64,000 nucleotides of DNA from [Clostridium] aminophilum DSM 10710 (GTDB lineage Bacteria; Bacillota; Clostridia; Lachnospirales; Lachnospiraceae): assembly GCF_000711825.1 (NCBI RefSeq), contig NZ_JONJ01000002.1:124001-188000 (forward strand), written 5' to 3'. This document shows positions 15,822 through 24,691 of the stretch, in pieces. Position 1 is the first letter of the stretch, and each line of letters starts with the position of its first letter. The translations under genes and the position numbers were made by a program. The notes under the pieces are model-generated. The model was given only the letters and a program-made list of their open reading frames with translations. It was not told the DNA's origin and ran no database searches.

Positions 15822-16370
15822 ATGGGAATCTGGAACGGAAGAGGACTTCGCGGCAGCACGCTGGAGGAACTGATCAACCGGACAAATGAAATCTATGCGG
15901 AACGGAAACTTGCACTGATTCAGAAGATTCCGACTCCGATTACGCCGGTGCAGCTCGATTCCGCATCCGGCCGGATCACGCTGGCGTATTTTGACCAGCA
16001 GAGTACGGTCGATTACATCGGAGCGGTTCAGGGGGTGCCGGTTTGCTTTGATGCAAAGGAGTGCGCAAAGGACACATTTCCCCTTGCCAATGTTCACGAA
16101 CACCAGGTGGAATTCATGAGAGCATTCGAAGAACAGGGCGGAGTGGCATTCCTGATCATCAGCTATACACAGAAAAGAGAAATGTATTATCTTCCATTCC
16201 GAAATCTCAGCTGGTTCTGGGATCGGATGAAAGACGGCGGACGAAAGAGTTTCACGTTTGAGGAACTTGACAGGTCGTGGAAAATCGAATCCAAAGGGGC
16301 GATTTTTGTGCATTACCTGGAACCGCTGGCCCGAGATCTCGAATCAAGGGATGATACGGAAGAAATGTAG
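15822..16370 (+). CDS. recU: Holliday junction resolvase RecU
   Basis: RecU resolves four-way junctions in Gram-positive bacteria. Residues GRGLRGSTLEELINRTNEIY and the active site DYIGAVQGVPVCFDAKEC (Asp, ExK-type) are clear, as is the ANVHEHQVEFM segment. The 182 residues are normal. ATG 15822 follows GGAGGTGAGCGG. The usual partner, a class A penicillin-binding protein gene, is not next to it here. Confidence 0.93.
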   Translation: MGIWNGRGLRGSTLEELINRTNEIYAERKLALIQKIPTPITPVQLDSASGRITLAYFDQQSTVDYIGAVQGVPVCFDAKECAKDTFPLANVHEHQVEFMRAFEEQGGVAFLIISYTQKREMYYLPFRNLSWFWDRMKDGGRKSFTFEELDRSWKIESKGAIFVHYLEPLARDLESRDDTEEM

Positions 16371-16376
16371 AGGATA

Positions 16377-16405
16377 ACGTTTGAACGCGTTTGAACGAAA
16401 ACGTT
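16377..16405. other. AACGTTTGAACG direct repeats between recU and the radical SAM gene
   Basis: CGTTTGAACG occurs twice head to tail and is flanked by AACG and AACGTT. The 103-bp gap holds no clear promoter. The element may be an operator, which is speculative. Confidence 0.35.
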
Positions 16406-16473
16406 CCGATGTTGTCTGACTTGGATACGGGTTCGGTTCCATCCGGCCCGCGCCTGAGTCTGGAGGTTAATCT

Positions 16474-18342
16474 ATGAGAAAACTTGCTTTGACGGACGAT
16501 ATACTGCTTTCGATCTCGGAACCGGCACGCTATATCGGCGGTGAAGTCAACAGTGTCCTGAAGGAGAAGGACAAGGTGGATATCCGCTTTGCCATGTGCT
16601 TTCCGGACGTCTATGAGATTGGAATGTCCCATCTCGGAATCAAGATTCTGTACGATATGCTCAACCGGAGAGAGGATGTCTGGTGTGAGCGGGTATACTC
16701 GCCGTGGACGGACCTGGATGAAATCATGCGTCAGCGAAAGATTCCGCTGTTTGCTCTGGAGAGCCAGGATCCGATCGGGGAATTTGATTTCCTCGGAATC
16801 ACCCTGCAGTACGAGATGTGCTACACGAACATTCTGCAGATTCTCGATCTTTCCGGGATTCCGTTCCACGCAGAAGACAGAACCTGGGATGACCCGATCG
16901 TCATTGGAGGCGGCCCGTGTGCGCTGAATCCGGAGCCGATCGCCCCGTTCTTCGATATGTTTTATATCGGTGAGGGCGAGGTCTGTTACGACCGCCTCCT
17001 CGACACCTACAAGCTCTGCCGGGCGCAGAACAAAACGCGGCGGGAGTTCCTTCTGGCCGCGGCTCAGATTCCGGGTATCTATGTCCCGATGTTTTATGAT
17101 GTCGCCTATCGGGAAGACGGAACAATCCTGTCCATGAAGCCGAATGAACCGGGTGTGCCGGAGACGGTAAAGCGCGTCCTCTGGATGGAGATGACGGAAG
17201 CGGTTTATCCGGATAAGCCGGTTGTGCCGTTCATCAAGGCAACTCAGGACAAGGTCACGCTGGAAGTCATGCGCGGCTGCATCCGCGGCTGCCGTTTCTG
17301 TCAGGCCGGCATGATCTACCGTCCGGTCCGGGAAAAGGACCCGAAACATCTGAAAAAACTGGCGGACGACCTTCTGCACAATACCGGTTATGAGGAGATC
17401 ACACTCAGCTCGCTCTCCACGAGTGACTACCGCGGCGTCGACGAACTGCTGAATTATCTGATTGAGAAGCACGGTAAAAACGGTGTCAACATTTCCCTTC
17501 CGTCTCTTCGCATCGATCAGTTCTCGCTGGATGTCATGAGCAAGGTGCAGGATATCAAGAAGTCGAGCCTCACCTTTGCGCCGGAGGCCGGTTCACAGCG
17601 GATGCGCGATGTCATCAACAAGGGCCTGACCGAAGAGACGATTCTCGGCGGTGCGGAACTGGCGTTCAAGGGCGGCTGGAATAAGGTAAAGCTGTATTTT
17701 ATGCTCGGCCTTCCGGGAGAAAATGAGGACGATGTCCGCGGTATTGCGGAACTGTCCGAAAAGATCGCGGAACTTTATTACGACACGGTACCGAAGGAGG
17801 AGCGCAGCGGAAAATGTTCCGTCACGGCGAGCACCTCGTTCTTTGTTCCGAAGCCGTTTACCCCGTTCCAGTGGGCAAAGATGGATTCGGCGGATGAATT
17901 CCTTCACAAGGCGGCGATCGTCAATCATGCGATGAAGGAAATGCTGAACCGTAAGAGTCTTCGCTATCACTGGCATGAGTCCGATGTCTCGGTTCTGGAG
18001 GGTATCTTTGCGAGAGGCGACCGCCGGGTGGCGGACGTCATTGAAAAAGCCTACCGGAAAGGGTCCATCTATGATGCGTGGAATGAGCGGTTTGTGCTGG
18101 AAAACTGGACATCCTCGTTCGAGGAATGCGGTGTGGATCCGGATTTCTATGTCCGCAGAGAGCGGCCGGTCGATGAGATCCTTCCGTGGGATTTCATTGA
18201 TGCAGGCGTGACCAGATCGTTCCTCGAGCGCGAATGGGAAAATGCAAAAAAGGGAATTGTTACGCCGAACTGCCGTGAGCGCTGCTCCGGCTGCGGCATG
18301 AGAAAGATGGGAGGAGGTGTGTGCTTTGAAGATCAGAATTAA
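16474..18342 (+). CDS. B12-binding-like radical SAM protein (TIGR03960 type)
   Basis: A 622-residue radical SAM enzyme of unknown reaction. Residues 40-240 resemble a cobalamin-binding-like domain, and the cluster motif CIRGCRFCQAGMIYRP (CxxxCxxC) lies near residues 269-276. The C-terminus carries a Cys cluster (CRERCSGCGMRK). The gene overlaps the next by 17 bp, and this pair preceding rng and rplU is a conserved Firmicutes arrangement, which suggests a role linked to rRNA or ribosome maturation. The ATG follows CTGGAGG. Confidence 0.9.
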   Translation: MRKLALTDDILLSISEPARYIGGEVNSVLKEKDKVDIRFAMCFPDVYEIGMSHLGIKILYDMLNRREDVWCERVYSPWTDLDEIMRQRKIPLFALESQDPIGEFDFLGITLQYEMCYTNILQILDLSGIPFHAEDRTWDDPIVIGGGPCALNPEPIAPFFDMFYIGEGEVCYDRLLDTYKLCRAQNKTRREFLLAAAQIPGIYVPMFYDVAYREDGTILSMKPNEPGVPETVKRVLWMEMTEAVYPDKPVVPFIKATQDKVTLEVMRGCIRGCRFCQAGMIYRPVREKDPKHLKKLADDLLHNTGYEEITLSSLSTSDYRGVDELLNYLIEKHGKNGVNISLPSLRIDQFSLDVMSKVQDIKKSSLTFAPEAGSQRMRDVINKGLTEETILGGAELAFKGGWNKVKLYFMLGLPGENEDDVRGIAELSEKIAELYYDTVPKEERSGKCSVTASTSFFVPKPFTPFQWAKMDSADEFLHKAAIVNHAMKEMLNRKSLRYHWHESDVSVLEGIFARGDRRVADVIEKAYRKGSIYDAWNERFVLENWTSSFEECGVDPDFYVRRERPVDEILPWDFIDAGVTRSFLEREWENAKKGIVTPNCRERCSGCGMRKMGGGVCFEDQN

Positions 18343-19120
18343 ATTCCGTAAGCAGGGATTTGTGCGTTTTGTCGGCCATCTGGATCTGATGCGCACATAC
18401 CAGAAGACCATGAAGCGCGCCGATGTCGCGATCAAATACAGCGGCGGTTTCAGCCCACATCAGATCATGAGCTTTGCATCGCCGCTGTCGGTTGGAATGA
18501 TCAGCAACGGCGAGTACATGGATATCGAGGTGGAACATTGCGGAACCAGCGCAGAGATGGTGGAGCAGGTGAACAGCTGTGTGCCGGAAGGTATGGATAT
18601 TCTCAGCTGGCGCCAGCTCGATGACAATACCAAAAATGCGATGAGTCAGGTTGCGTTTGCGGATTACAAGGTCTGGTTCAAGGAGGGATCGGCTCCGGAA
18701 TCCGAGGAGGAATTCTGGGCCGGATTCGGAAGATTTGTGGAACAGGACCACATCCCCTATGTCAAGAAGACGAAAAAGGGCGAAAAAGAACTCGATCTCC
18801 GGGAACGAATCCTGGAAGCGCGGCCGACGACACCGCTCGGTATTATGGCCGTGATGTTCGGCGATGCCAAAATCGGTGACTTTGACCGTGTTCTGATCTC
18901 GGATCCGTCCGAGCGGTCGGGATATTTTCTGCGACTGGCCAGCGGAAGTGCGGCGAACACGAAGCCGGAGCAGGTGCTGGAAGCGTACTGCGCAAGCATC
19001 GGAATGGAGTATCCGAAATTTGATATACAGGTGGAGAGGGAAGAACTCTATGCCAATGTCGGCACCGAAGAGGCACCGGTTCTGAAATCACTGGAAGATT
19101 TTGGAAAGGAGATCCGTTGA
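18326..19120 (+). CDS. TIGR03936/DUF2344 family protein, partner of the radical SAM enzyme
   Basis: A 264-residue soluble protein of unknown function, fused to the radical SAM protein in some species. The N-terminus KIRIKFRKQGFVRFVGHLDLMRTYQ is characteristic. TTG 18326 is chosen because GGGAGGAGG ends 8 bases before it; GTG 18317 lies in the ribosome site. The stop overlaps the start of the RNase gene by 4 bp. Coupled translation of all three is likely. Confidence 0.88.
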   Translation: MKIRIKFRKQGFVRFVGHLDLMRTYQKTMKRADVAIKYSGGFSPHQIMSFASPLSVGMISNGEYMDIEVEHCGTSAEMVEQVNSCVPEGMDILSWRQLDDNTKNAMSQVAFADYKVWFKEGSAPESEEEFWAGFGRFVEQDHIPYVKKTKKGEKELDLRERILEARPTTPLGIMAVMFGDAKIGDFDRVLISDPSERSGYFLRLASGSAANTKPEQVLEAYCASIGMEYPKFDIQVEREELYANVGTEEAPVLKSLEDFGKEIR

Positions 19121-20295
19121 ACCGTTTTGTGATTACGGAACTCGAAGGAAGAACGGTCACGGCCGGATATGAGAACGGCCGGCTGATGGCCCTGATTCCA
19201 GAGGAAAACGATGGAGAAGGAAAAATCGGTGAGATCTTTGTCGGGCGGGTTCAGAATGTTTTGAAGAACATCAATGCGGCATTTGTCGAATATCTTCCGG
19301 GAAAAATCGGCTATCTGAGTTTCCGGGAAGCGCACGGGCGTCCGATGCGGAACGGCGCGTGCTTTCCGGTTCAGATCGCAAAAGAGGCGGTAAAGACAAA
19401 GGATCCGGTTCTGACCTGCGAGCTGTCCTTTCCGGGGCGGTACTGCGTGGTCACGGTGGGAGACGGAGAAATCGGTGTCTCCCATAGGATCCGGAGCGAC
19501 GCGGAACGGAATCGGCTGAAGGAAATCGCAGGCACTTTGCTTGACGGAGAATACGGGGCAATCATAAGGACTGCGGCGGAAGCCGTTCCGGAAGAGGAAC
19601 TCACGGAGGAACTGCGGAATCTTCGGATGGTTGCGGAAGAAACCGTCCGGAAAGCAGGAATGCGCACGCCGTTTACAAGACTCCGGGAAGGGGATCCGGA
19701 ATACATCCGGCAGCTTCGCGATACCGCTTCCTTTCTGGAAGAAGTGGTGACGGATCTGCCGGAGGTGAGGGACCGGATCACAGAGCATTTCCGGCAGGAG
19801 GCGCCGGATGAACTCGGAAAACTTCGATTTTACGATGATCCCATGATTCCGCTGGTAAAGCTGCGCGGGCTCGAAAAAGAACTGGACGGGGCGCTTCGAA
19901 GCCTTGTATGGATGAAGTCCGGCGCCAATCTTGTCATTGAGCGCACGGAGGCGCTGACGGTCATTGACGTGAATACCGGAAAATTTATCACCGGAAAGAA
20001 GATGCGTGACGCAGTCCGGAAGATCAATCTCGAAGCGGCAGAGGAGGCAGCGCGGCAGATGTCGCTGCGGAATCTGACCGGAATGATCCTCATTGATTTC
20101 ATCAATATGAAAGAAAAAGAGGACACGGAAGAAGTCCTGAGCTGCCTTCGGAATGCGGTCCAGAAGGATCACGTCCGAACCGTGGTGGTCGATATGACGG
20201 CGCTCGGACTCGTGGAAGTTACCCGTCAGAAACAGAGAAGGCCGATTGCCGAAGTGTTCCGGCGCGCAAAGTGTGCGGTCGCACCTCAGGAATGA
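19117..20295 (+). CDS. rng: Ribonuclease E/G family endoribonuclease
   Basis: The family processes rRNA precursors and degrades mRNA. The TTG start at 19117 follows GGAAAGGAG. Residues 30-80 contain the S1 RNA-binding domain (GEIFVGRVQNVLKNINAAFVEY). The catalytic Asp residues are in TVIDVNTGKF and ILIDFINM. At 392 residues it is shorter than E. coli RNase G (489), and the conserved C-terminal dimerisation part is reduced, as in other clostridial forms. It precedes rplU. Confidence 0.9.
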   Translation: MNRFVITELEGRTVTAGYENGRLMALIPEENDGEGKIGEIFVGRVQNVLKNINAAFVEYLPGKIGYLSFREAHGRPMRNGACFPVQIAKEAVKTKDPVLTCELSFPGRYCVVTVGDGEIGVSHRIRSDAERNRLKEIAGTLLDGEYGAIIRTAAEAVPEEELTEELRNLRMVAEETVRKAGMRTPFTRLREGDPEYIRQLRDTASFLEEVVTDLPEVRDRITEHFRQEAPDELGKLRFYDDPMIPLVKLRGLEKELDGALRSLVWMKSGANLVIERTEALTVIDVNTGKFITGKKMRDAVRKINLEAAEEAARQMSLRNLTGMILIDFINMKEKEDTEEVLSCLRNAVQKDHVRTVVVDMTALGLVEVTRQKQRRPIAEVFRRAKCAVAPQE

Positions 20296-20478
20296 GTGGA
20301 TGGGGAGACCAAAATCTGTCTTCGGACTTCGCTTAAAAGGTCACGGAGATTCTGCTTCAAACAATAAAAAATGAATTGCAGAATGGTGTAACGCAAGTAC
20401 GATCGGGATTCACCGCGGTATTTCAGAAAAATATCCGGAATTTTTCACGGAAAATTTCAGGGAAAACAAAAATAACGA

Positions 20479-20507
20479 TTGACAAAGATTTTTACGATTG
20501 TTATATT
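20479..20507 (+). promoter_or_regulatory. Promoter of rplU-prp-rpmA
   Basis: Consensus TTGACA (20479-20484) and TATATT (20502-20507) are 17 bp apart. The 183 bp upstream, after the rng stop, show no other feature. Confidence 0.8.
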
Positions 20508-20513
20508 ACTAAA

Positions 20514-20580
20514 GTATGCCGCACAGCGAGGCTGTAAGTGCATCCATTGGGGGTGACGCCAAAGCTGGCGAGTAATTATA
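20514..20580 (+). ncRNA. L21 (rplU) leader RNA
   Basis: GCAC-ACAGC pairs with GCTGT-GTGC as one stem, and CGCC with GGCG forms a second, followed by the AGGAGGTG ribosome site. This order, with GGGGGTGACGCC between the stems, fits the known Firmicutes L21 leader. Autoregulation is inferred from the family. Confidence 0.6.
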
Positions 20581-20597
20581 ATAGGAGGTGCCATCAG

Positions 20598-20909
20598 ATG
20601 TATGCGATTATAGCTACCGGTGGTAAGCAGTACAAGGTTGCCGAGGGCGACGTTATCCGCGTTGAGAAGCTCGGTGCAAATGCTGGCGAGACTGTAACTT
20701 TTGATCAGGTTCTGGTTGTCGGAAATGACGGAGATCTGAAGATCGGTACGCCGGTTGTTGACGGTGCAAGCGTATCCGCTTCCGTTGTCAAGGAAGGCAA
20801 GGCTAAGAAGGTTATTGTCTACAAGTACAAGCCGAAGAAGAGCTACCACAAGAAGAACGGTCACAGACAGCTCTTCACAGAAGTTAAGATCGAAAAGATC
20901 AACGCTTGA
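20598..20909 (+). CDS. rplU: 50S ribosomal protein L21
   Basis: A 103-residue large-subunit protein that binds 23S rRNA. The N-terminus [14 protein letters not shown] is the L21 signature, and [21 protein letters not shown] closes the protein. ATG 20598 follows AGGAGGTG. It leads the rplU-prp-rpmA operon. Confidence 0.97.
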   Translation: MYAIIATGGKQYKVAEGDVIRVEKLGANAGETVTFDQVLVVGNDGDLKIGTPVVDGASVSASVVKEGKAKKVIVYKYKPKKSYHKKNGHRQLFTEVKIEKINA

Positions 20910-20915
20910 GACTAA

Positions 20916-21239
20916 ATGGTCGAAGCAAAGTTGTATTATGACTCTGTGGGTCAGGTAAGAAAAGTCGAGATGAACGGTCATGCCGGTTTCGACGAATACG
21001 GCCGAGATATCGTATGCGCTGCCGTGTCGGTTCTCGCTCTGAACTTTGCCAATTCGGTGGAAAAGTTCACAGAGGATTCGTTCACAGCGGATCAGGATTC
21101 CGGAGTGTTCCATTTTTCTTTCACCGGTGAGATCAGTAAGGAGTCAGCTCTCCTTGCGCGTTCCTTTGTTCTCGGTCTCGAGAGCATTGAAAAGCAGTAC
21201 GGAGATGAGTATATCAGGATAATTGACAGGGAGGTGTAA
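20916..21239 (+). CDS. prp: Ribosomal-processing cysteine protease Prp (YsxB)
   Basis: Prp removes the N-terminal extension of ribosomal protein L27 in Firmicutes and is essential in S. aureus. The catalytic His is in the NGHAGF motif (residues 20-25) and the catalytic Cys is in DIVCAAVSV near residue 34. The length is 107 residues. It lies between rplU and rpmA, its substrate gene, with 6 and 3 bp gaps, so the protease and substrate are co-translated. Confidence 0.94.
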   Translation: MVEAKLYYDSVGQVRKVEMNGHAGFDEYGRDIVCAAVSVLALNFANSVEKFTEDSFTADQDSGVFHFSFTGEISKESALLARSFVLGLESIEKQYGDEYIRIIDREV

Positions 21240-21242
21240 ACA

Positions 21243-21533
21243 ATGTTCAACATGAACCTTCAGCTGTTCGCTCATAAAAAGGGTGTCGGCTCTACAAAGA
21301 ACGGCCGTGATTCCGAGTCCAAGAGACTTGGCGCCAAGAGAGCAGACGGACAGTTCGTTCTGGCAGGCAACATCCTGTACAGACAGCGTGGAACACATAT
21401 CCATCCGGGAGTTAATGTAGGTCTTGGAAAGGACGATACATTATTCGCTAAGGTTGACGGTGTTGTTAAGTTCGAGCGTAAAGGCAGAGACAAGAAGCAG
21501 GTTTCTGTTTACCCGAGAGCAATCAACGAGTAA
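21243..21533 (+). CDS. rpmA: 50S ribosomal protein L27 (precursor with cleavable N-terminus)
   Basis: The 96-residue protein reaches the peptidyl transferase centre. The extension [20 protein letters not shown] carries the Prp recognition sequence NLQLF before AHKKG, so nine or ten residues should be cut off. The rest is typical L27 ([18 protein letters not shown]). A terminator follows. Confidence 0.96.
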   Translation: MFNMNLQLFAHKKGVGSTKNGRDSESKRLGAKRADGQFVLAGNILYRQRGTHIHPGVNVGLGKDDTLFAKVDGVVKFERKGRDKKQVSVYPRAINE

Positions 21534-21541
21534 TCAAACCG

Positions 21542-21576
21542 AAGTCCCGTACGTCTCGCGCGTACGGGGCTTTTTT
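21542..21576 (+). terminator. Terminator of rplU-prp-rpmA
   Basis: AAGTCCCGTACG (21542-21553) pairs with CGTACGGGGCTT (21561-21572), followed by T residues. Confidence 0.9.
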
Positions 21577-21623
21577 CTGTTATGGGAAATTACATGAAAT
21601 TTTCTATAACAGAAAAAAGCCAT
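21568..21623. repeat. Second inverted repeat overlapping the rpmA terminator
   Basis: The T-tract region GGCTTTTTTCTGTTAT (from 21568) is repeated in reverse complement at about 21604-21622 with a central A/T-rich stem. As after codY, a second long hairpin shares the T run of the first, so it can act on both strands. Confidence 0.65.
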
Positions 21624-21679
21624 TGCGCGCAAAATGAAACAAAAAGGTTGTACTAATCGAAACATACGGAGGAGAAGAC

Positions 21680-22969
21680 ATGTTTGCTGACAATGCAAAA
21701 ATATATATCAGATCCGGAAAAGGCGGCGACGGCCATGTCAGCTTTCGCCGTGAGAAATTCGTGGCTGCAGGAGGCCCGGATGGCGGTGACGGAGGAAAGG
21801 GCGGCGACGTTATCTTTGAGGTCGATAAGGGTTTAAATACGCTGAATGATTTCCGCCATGTCCGGAAATACAAGGCAGGCGACGGCGGCGCAGGTGAAAA
21901 GCGGAAACGTCACGGTGCCGACGGCGATGACATTATCCTGAAAGTGCCGGAGGGAACGGTAGTAAGAGACGCGGAGTCCGGTCAGGTAATTGTCGATATG
22001 TCCGGAGAAAATCAGAGAGTGGTTGTTCTCAAGGGCGGAAAGGGTGGCCTCGGGAACCATCATTTTGCAACTCCGACCATGCAGGTGCCGCAGTACGCGC
22101 AGCCGGGAAAACCGGCGCAGGAGCTCTATGTTGTTCTGGAACTGAAGATGATCGCGGATGTCGGTCTGGTGGGCTTCCCGAATGTCGGAAAATCCACGCT
22201 TCTTTCCCGATGCTCCAATGCAAGACCGGAAATTGCCAACTACCACTTTACGACGCTTCAGCCGCATCTCGGTGTGGTGGATCTTGCGCAGGGAGAAGGT
22301 TTTGTGATGGCCGATATTCCGGGGATCATCGAGGGCGCGGCGGAAGGCGCCGGCCTCGGCCTCGACTTCCTTCGCCATATCGAGAGAACCCGTGTACTGA
22401 TTCACGTGGTGGATGCCGCATCGACGGAGGGAAGAGATCCGATCGAAGATATCCGGGCAATTCAGCATGAACTGGAAAAATACAGCGTGGATGTCTCCAG
22501 AAAACCGCAGATTATCGCTGCCAACAAGGTGGATTCGATTGTGGCGGAAGAAGGGGAAGAAGACCCGATCCGCCGCATCCGTGAGACATTTGAGCCGGAG
22601 GGCTTCAAAGTGTATCCGATCTCGGCGGTATCCGGTGAGGGTGTGAAAGAACTGCTGTGGTACGTCAATGATGTTCTGAAGACCGTTCCGAAGGAAGCCA
22701 TGTTCTATGAATCCGAGTATGAATACGTGCCTCAGGTGGAGGATCTTCCGTATACGGTTGTGATTGACGACAAGGGCAATTTTGTTGTCGAAGGTCCGAA
22801 GATTGAGAAGATGCTCGGATATACCAACCTCGAGTCGGAGAAGGGCTTCCAGTTCTTCCAGAAATTCCTCAAGAAGGCCGGAATTCTGGATAAACTGGAA
22901 GAAATGGGCATCAATGAAGGTGACACGGTTCGTATGTACGGACATGCATTTGATTATTACAGAGAGTAA
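21680..22969 (+). CDS. obg: GTPase ObgE/CgtA
   Basis: This essential GTPase acts in 50S maturation and in stress and (p)ppGpp responses. The glycine-rich Obg domain fills residues 1-158 (GGKGGDGHVSFRREKFV). The G domain has GFPNVGKSTL, DIPGIIEGA and NKVD. A C-terminal OCT domain spans about residues 350-429. The length is 429 residues, as in B. subtilis. ATG 21680 follows GGAGGAG. Confidence 0.97.
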   Translation: MFADNAKIYIRSGKGGDGHVSFRREKFVAAGGPDGGDGGKGGDVIFEVDKGLNTLNDFRHVRKYKAGDGGAGEKRKRHGADGDDIILKVPEGTVVRDAESGQVIVDMSGENQRVVVLKGGKGGLGNHHFATPTMQVPQYAQPGKPAQELYVVLELKMIADVGLVGFPNVGKSTLLSRCSNARPEIANYHFTTLQPHLGVVDLAQGEGFVMADIPGIIEGAAEGAGLGLDFLRHIERTRVLIHVVDAASTEGRDPIEDIRAIQHELEKYSVDVSRKPQIIAANKVDSIVAEEGEEDPIRRIRETFEPEGFKVYPISAVSGEGVKELLWYVNDVLKTVPKEAMFYESEYEYVPQVEDLPYTVVIDDKGNFVVEGPKIEKMLGYTNLESEKGFQFFQKFLKKAGILDKLEEMGINEGDTVRMYGHAFDYYRE

Positions 22970-22984
22970 AGCGGAGGTTTTTCC

Positions 22985-23281
22985 ATGACAAGCAAACAGA
23001 GATCCTATCTGAAGGGACTTGCAATGAACATTGAGCCGTCATTCCAGATCGGCAAATCCAGCCTGACCCCGGAGTTTACCGAGGCCATCGCGGAGATTCT
23101 GGAAAAGAGAGAGCTCATTAAGATCAATATTCTGAAGAATTGTGCGGACGACGGTAATGTTCTCGCCCGGATGCTGTCCGAGCGCACCCGTTCCGAAGTG
23201 GTTCAGGTAATCGGAAGAAAGATTGTGCTCTATAAACCGGCGAAAGACGAGAAGAAGAGAAAAATCGTACTTCCGGAGTAA
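22985..23281 (+). CDS. yhbY: CRM-domain RNA-binding protein YhbY
   Basis: A 98-residue ribosome-associated protein with a CRM (YhbY) fold. TSKQRSYLKGLAMNIEPSFQIGKSSLT is the family start, and the GxxG loop appears as QVIGRKIVLYK. It lies between obg and nadD in the standard Firmicutes order. GGAGG precedes ATG 22985. Confidence 0.93.
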   Translation: MTSKQRSYLKGLAMNIEPSFQIGKSSLTPEFTEAIAEILEKRELIKINILKNCADDGNVLARMLSERTRSEVVQVIGRKIVLYKPAKDEKKRKIVLPE

Positions 23282-23286
23282 ATCAC

Positions 23287-23925
23287 ATGGCAAAAATCGG
23301 CATAATGGGGGGAACCTTTGATCCGATTCACATCGGTCATCTGGTTCTGGCGGAACAGGCCTACCGCGAGTACGGTCTGGATCAGATCTGGTTCATGCCG
23401 TCGAAGATTCCGCCGCACAAAACAGATCATCGGATTACGGATGAGGAGGACAGGACTGCCATGATTCGCGCAGCCATCGCCGATCGGCCGTATTTCCGGT
23501 GTTCCGACTATGAGCTGCGCCGGGATGCAGAATATACATACACGGCGGATACACTCCGGCTTCTCGCGGAAGACTATCCCACGGATGAATTCTACTTTAT
23601 CGTCGGGGAGGATTCGGTCCGGCATATTGAAACCTGGTACCATCCCGAGTATATTCTGAACCATATTCCGTTTTTGGCCGCCCAGCGCGAAGATGATGAG
23701 ACACACGGACCGGAGACGGATGAACTGACGCCGCATATCCGGTATCTCGAGGAAAAATACGGCGCGAGGATTTCCGTCCTTCACTGCCGCGAGATTGATG
23801 TGTCTTCGGCTGAGATCCGCAAACGGGTGGAAGAAGGGCTGGACATCACCGGAATGGTTCCGGAGAAGACCCGGGAATACATCGAACGGCACCGGTTGTA
23901 CCGCGCGGGAGAACACGGTATGTGA
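23287..23925 (+). CDS. nadD: Nicotinate-nucleotide adenylyltransferase
   Basis: The enzyme joins ATP and nicotinate mononucleotide to form deamido-NAD. The motif GGTFDPIHIGH is at residues 9-19 and the second motif DVSSAEIRKRV near residue 175. The 212 residues are typical. yqeK follows, as in most Firmicutes. A protein with a related nucleotidyltransferase domain is encoded at 47295. Confidence 0.95.
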   Translation: MAKIGIMGGTFDPIHIGHLVLAEQAYREYGLDQIWFMPSKIPPHKTDHRITDEEDRTAMIRAAIADRPYFRCSDYELRRDAEYTYTADTLRLLAEDYPTDEFYFIVGEDSVRHIETWYHPEYILNHIPFLAAQREDDETHGPETDELTPHIRYLEEKYGARISVLHCREIDVSSAEIRKRVEEGLDITGMVPEKTREYIERHRLYRAGEHGM

Positions 23926-23926
23926 G

Positions 23927-24100
23927 ATGAAGAGGAATCGCCGGCAATTCATGTGGAAGAAAGAATCGATTTTTTTCCGTAACCGGGCGGATCGGGCAGA
24001 GGAAAGAATCGGATCTTCCGTAACCGGCAGACCGGCCGGAAGAAAGAAGCAGGACTTTCGTAACCGGGCGGATCGCAATGTAAAATCAGGACAGAATAAG
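23927..24100 (+). repeat. Three imperfect CGTAACCGG repeats before yqeK
   Basis: TTCCGTAACCGG (or TTTCGTAACCGG) with GCGGATCG recurs near 23976, 24017 and 24057, about 40 bp apart. The region is open in the yqeK frame, where it would encode FRNRADR twice and related residues in a basic extension starting at ATG 23927. It may be non-coding. Confidence 0.6.
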
Positions 24101-24691
24101 ATGAATGATCGGAATATAGAAATTCGGGAACAATTAAAAAAGATTCTGAAGCCCTCGCGGTTTGAGCATACACTTGGCGTCTGCTATACCGCCAGTGCGC
24201 TCGCGATGCGCTGGGGCGCGGATCTGAAAAAGGCGGAGACGGCGGGACTTCTCCATGATTGCGCGAAATGCTATGATAATGTTGCGATCGTCGCGGAATG
24301 CCGAAGACTCGGGATTGAACTGACTGCGGATGAACTCGCCGCACCGGCGGTCATCCATGCCAAACTCGGGGCATGGAAGGCGGAGCATGAATACGGGATT
24401 CAGGATCCGGAAGTCCTCTCCGCGATTGCCAATCACACGACCGGAAAGCCCGGCATGTCGCTTCTTGACAAGATCGTCTATATTGCCGATTACATTGAGC
24501 CGGGACGAAAAATGCTGCCACGGATGGAAGAATTCCGGGTGATGGCATTTACGGACCTGGATGAAGCGTTTTATGAGATTCAGGAGAGCATTCTCGATTA
24601 TCTGAGAAGCACCGGAAGTTTCATCGATTCAAACTCACTGGCATCATTTGAATACTGCAGAAAAGAAAAGGAGAACGCACTGCATGGCTGA
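24101..24691 (+). CDS. yqeK: HD-domain diadenosine tetraphosphatase YqeK
   Basis: YqeK hydrolyses Ap4A symmetrically. The HD residues are in RFEHTLGV (His) and LLHDCAK (His-Asp), with NHTTGKPGMSLLDKIVYIADYIEP as the last motif. ATG 24101 gives a family-like N-terminus and 196 residues. An in-frame ATG at 23927, two bases after nadD, would add 58 basic residues. Initiation there is possible. The stop overlaps rsfS by 8 bp. Confidence 0.9.
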   Translation: MNDRNIEIREQLKKILKPSRFEHTLGVCYTASALAMRWGADLKKAETAGLLHDCAKCYDNVAIVAECRRLGIELTADELAAPAVIHAKLGAWKAEHEYGIQDPEVLSAIANHTTGKPGMSLLDKIVYIADYIEPGRKMLPRMEEFRVMAFTDLDEAFYEIQESILDYLRSTGSFIDSNSLASFEYCRKEKENALHG

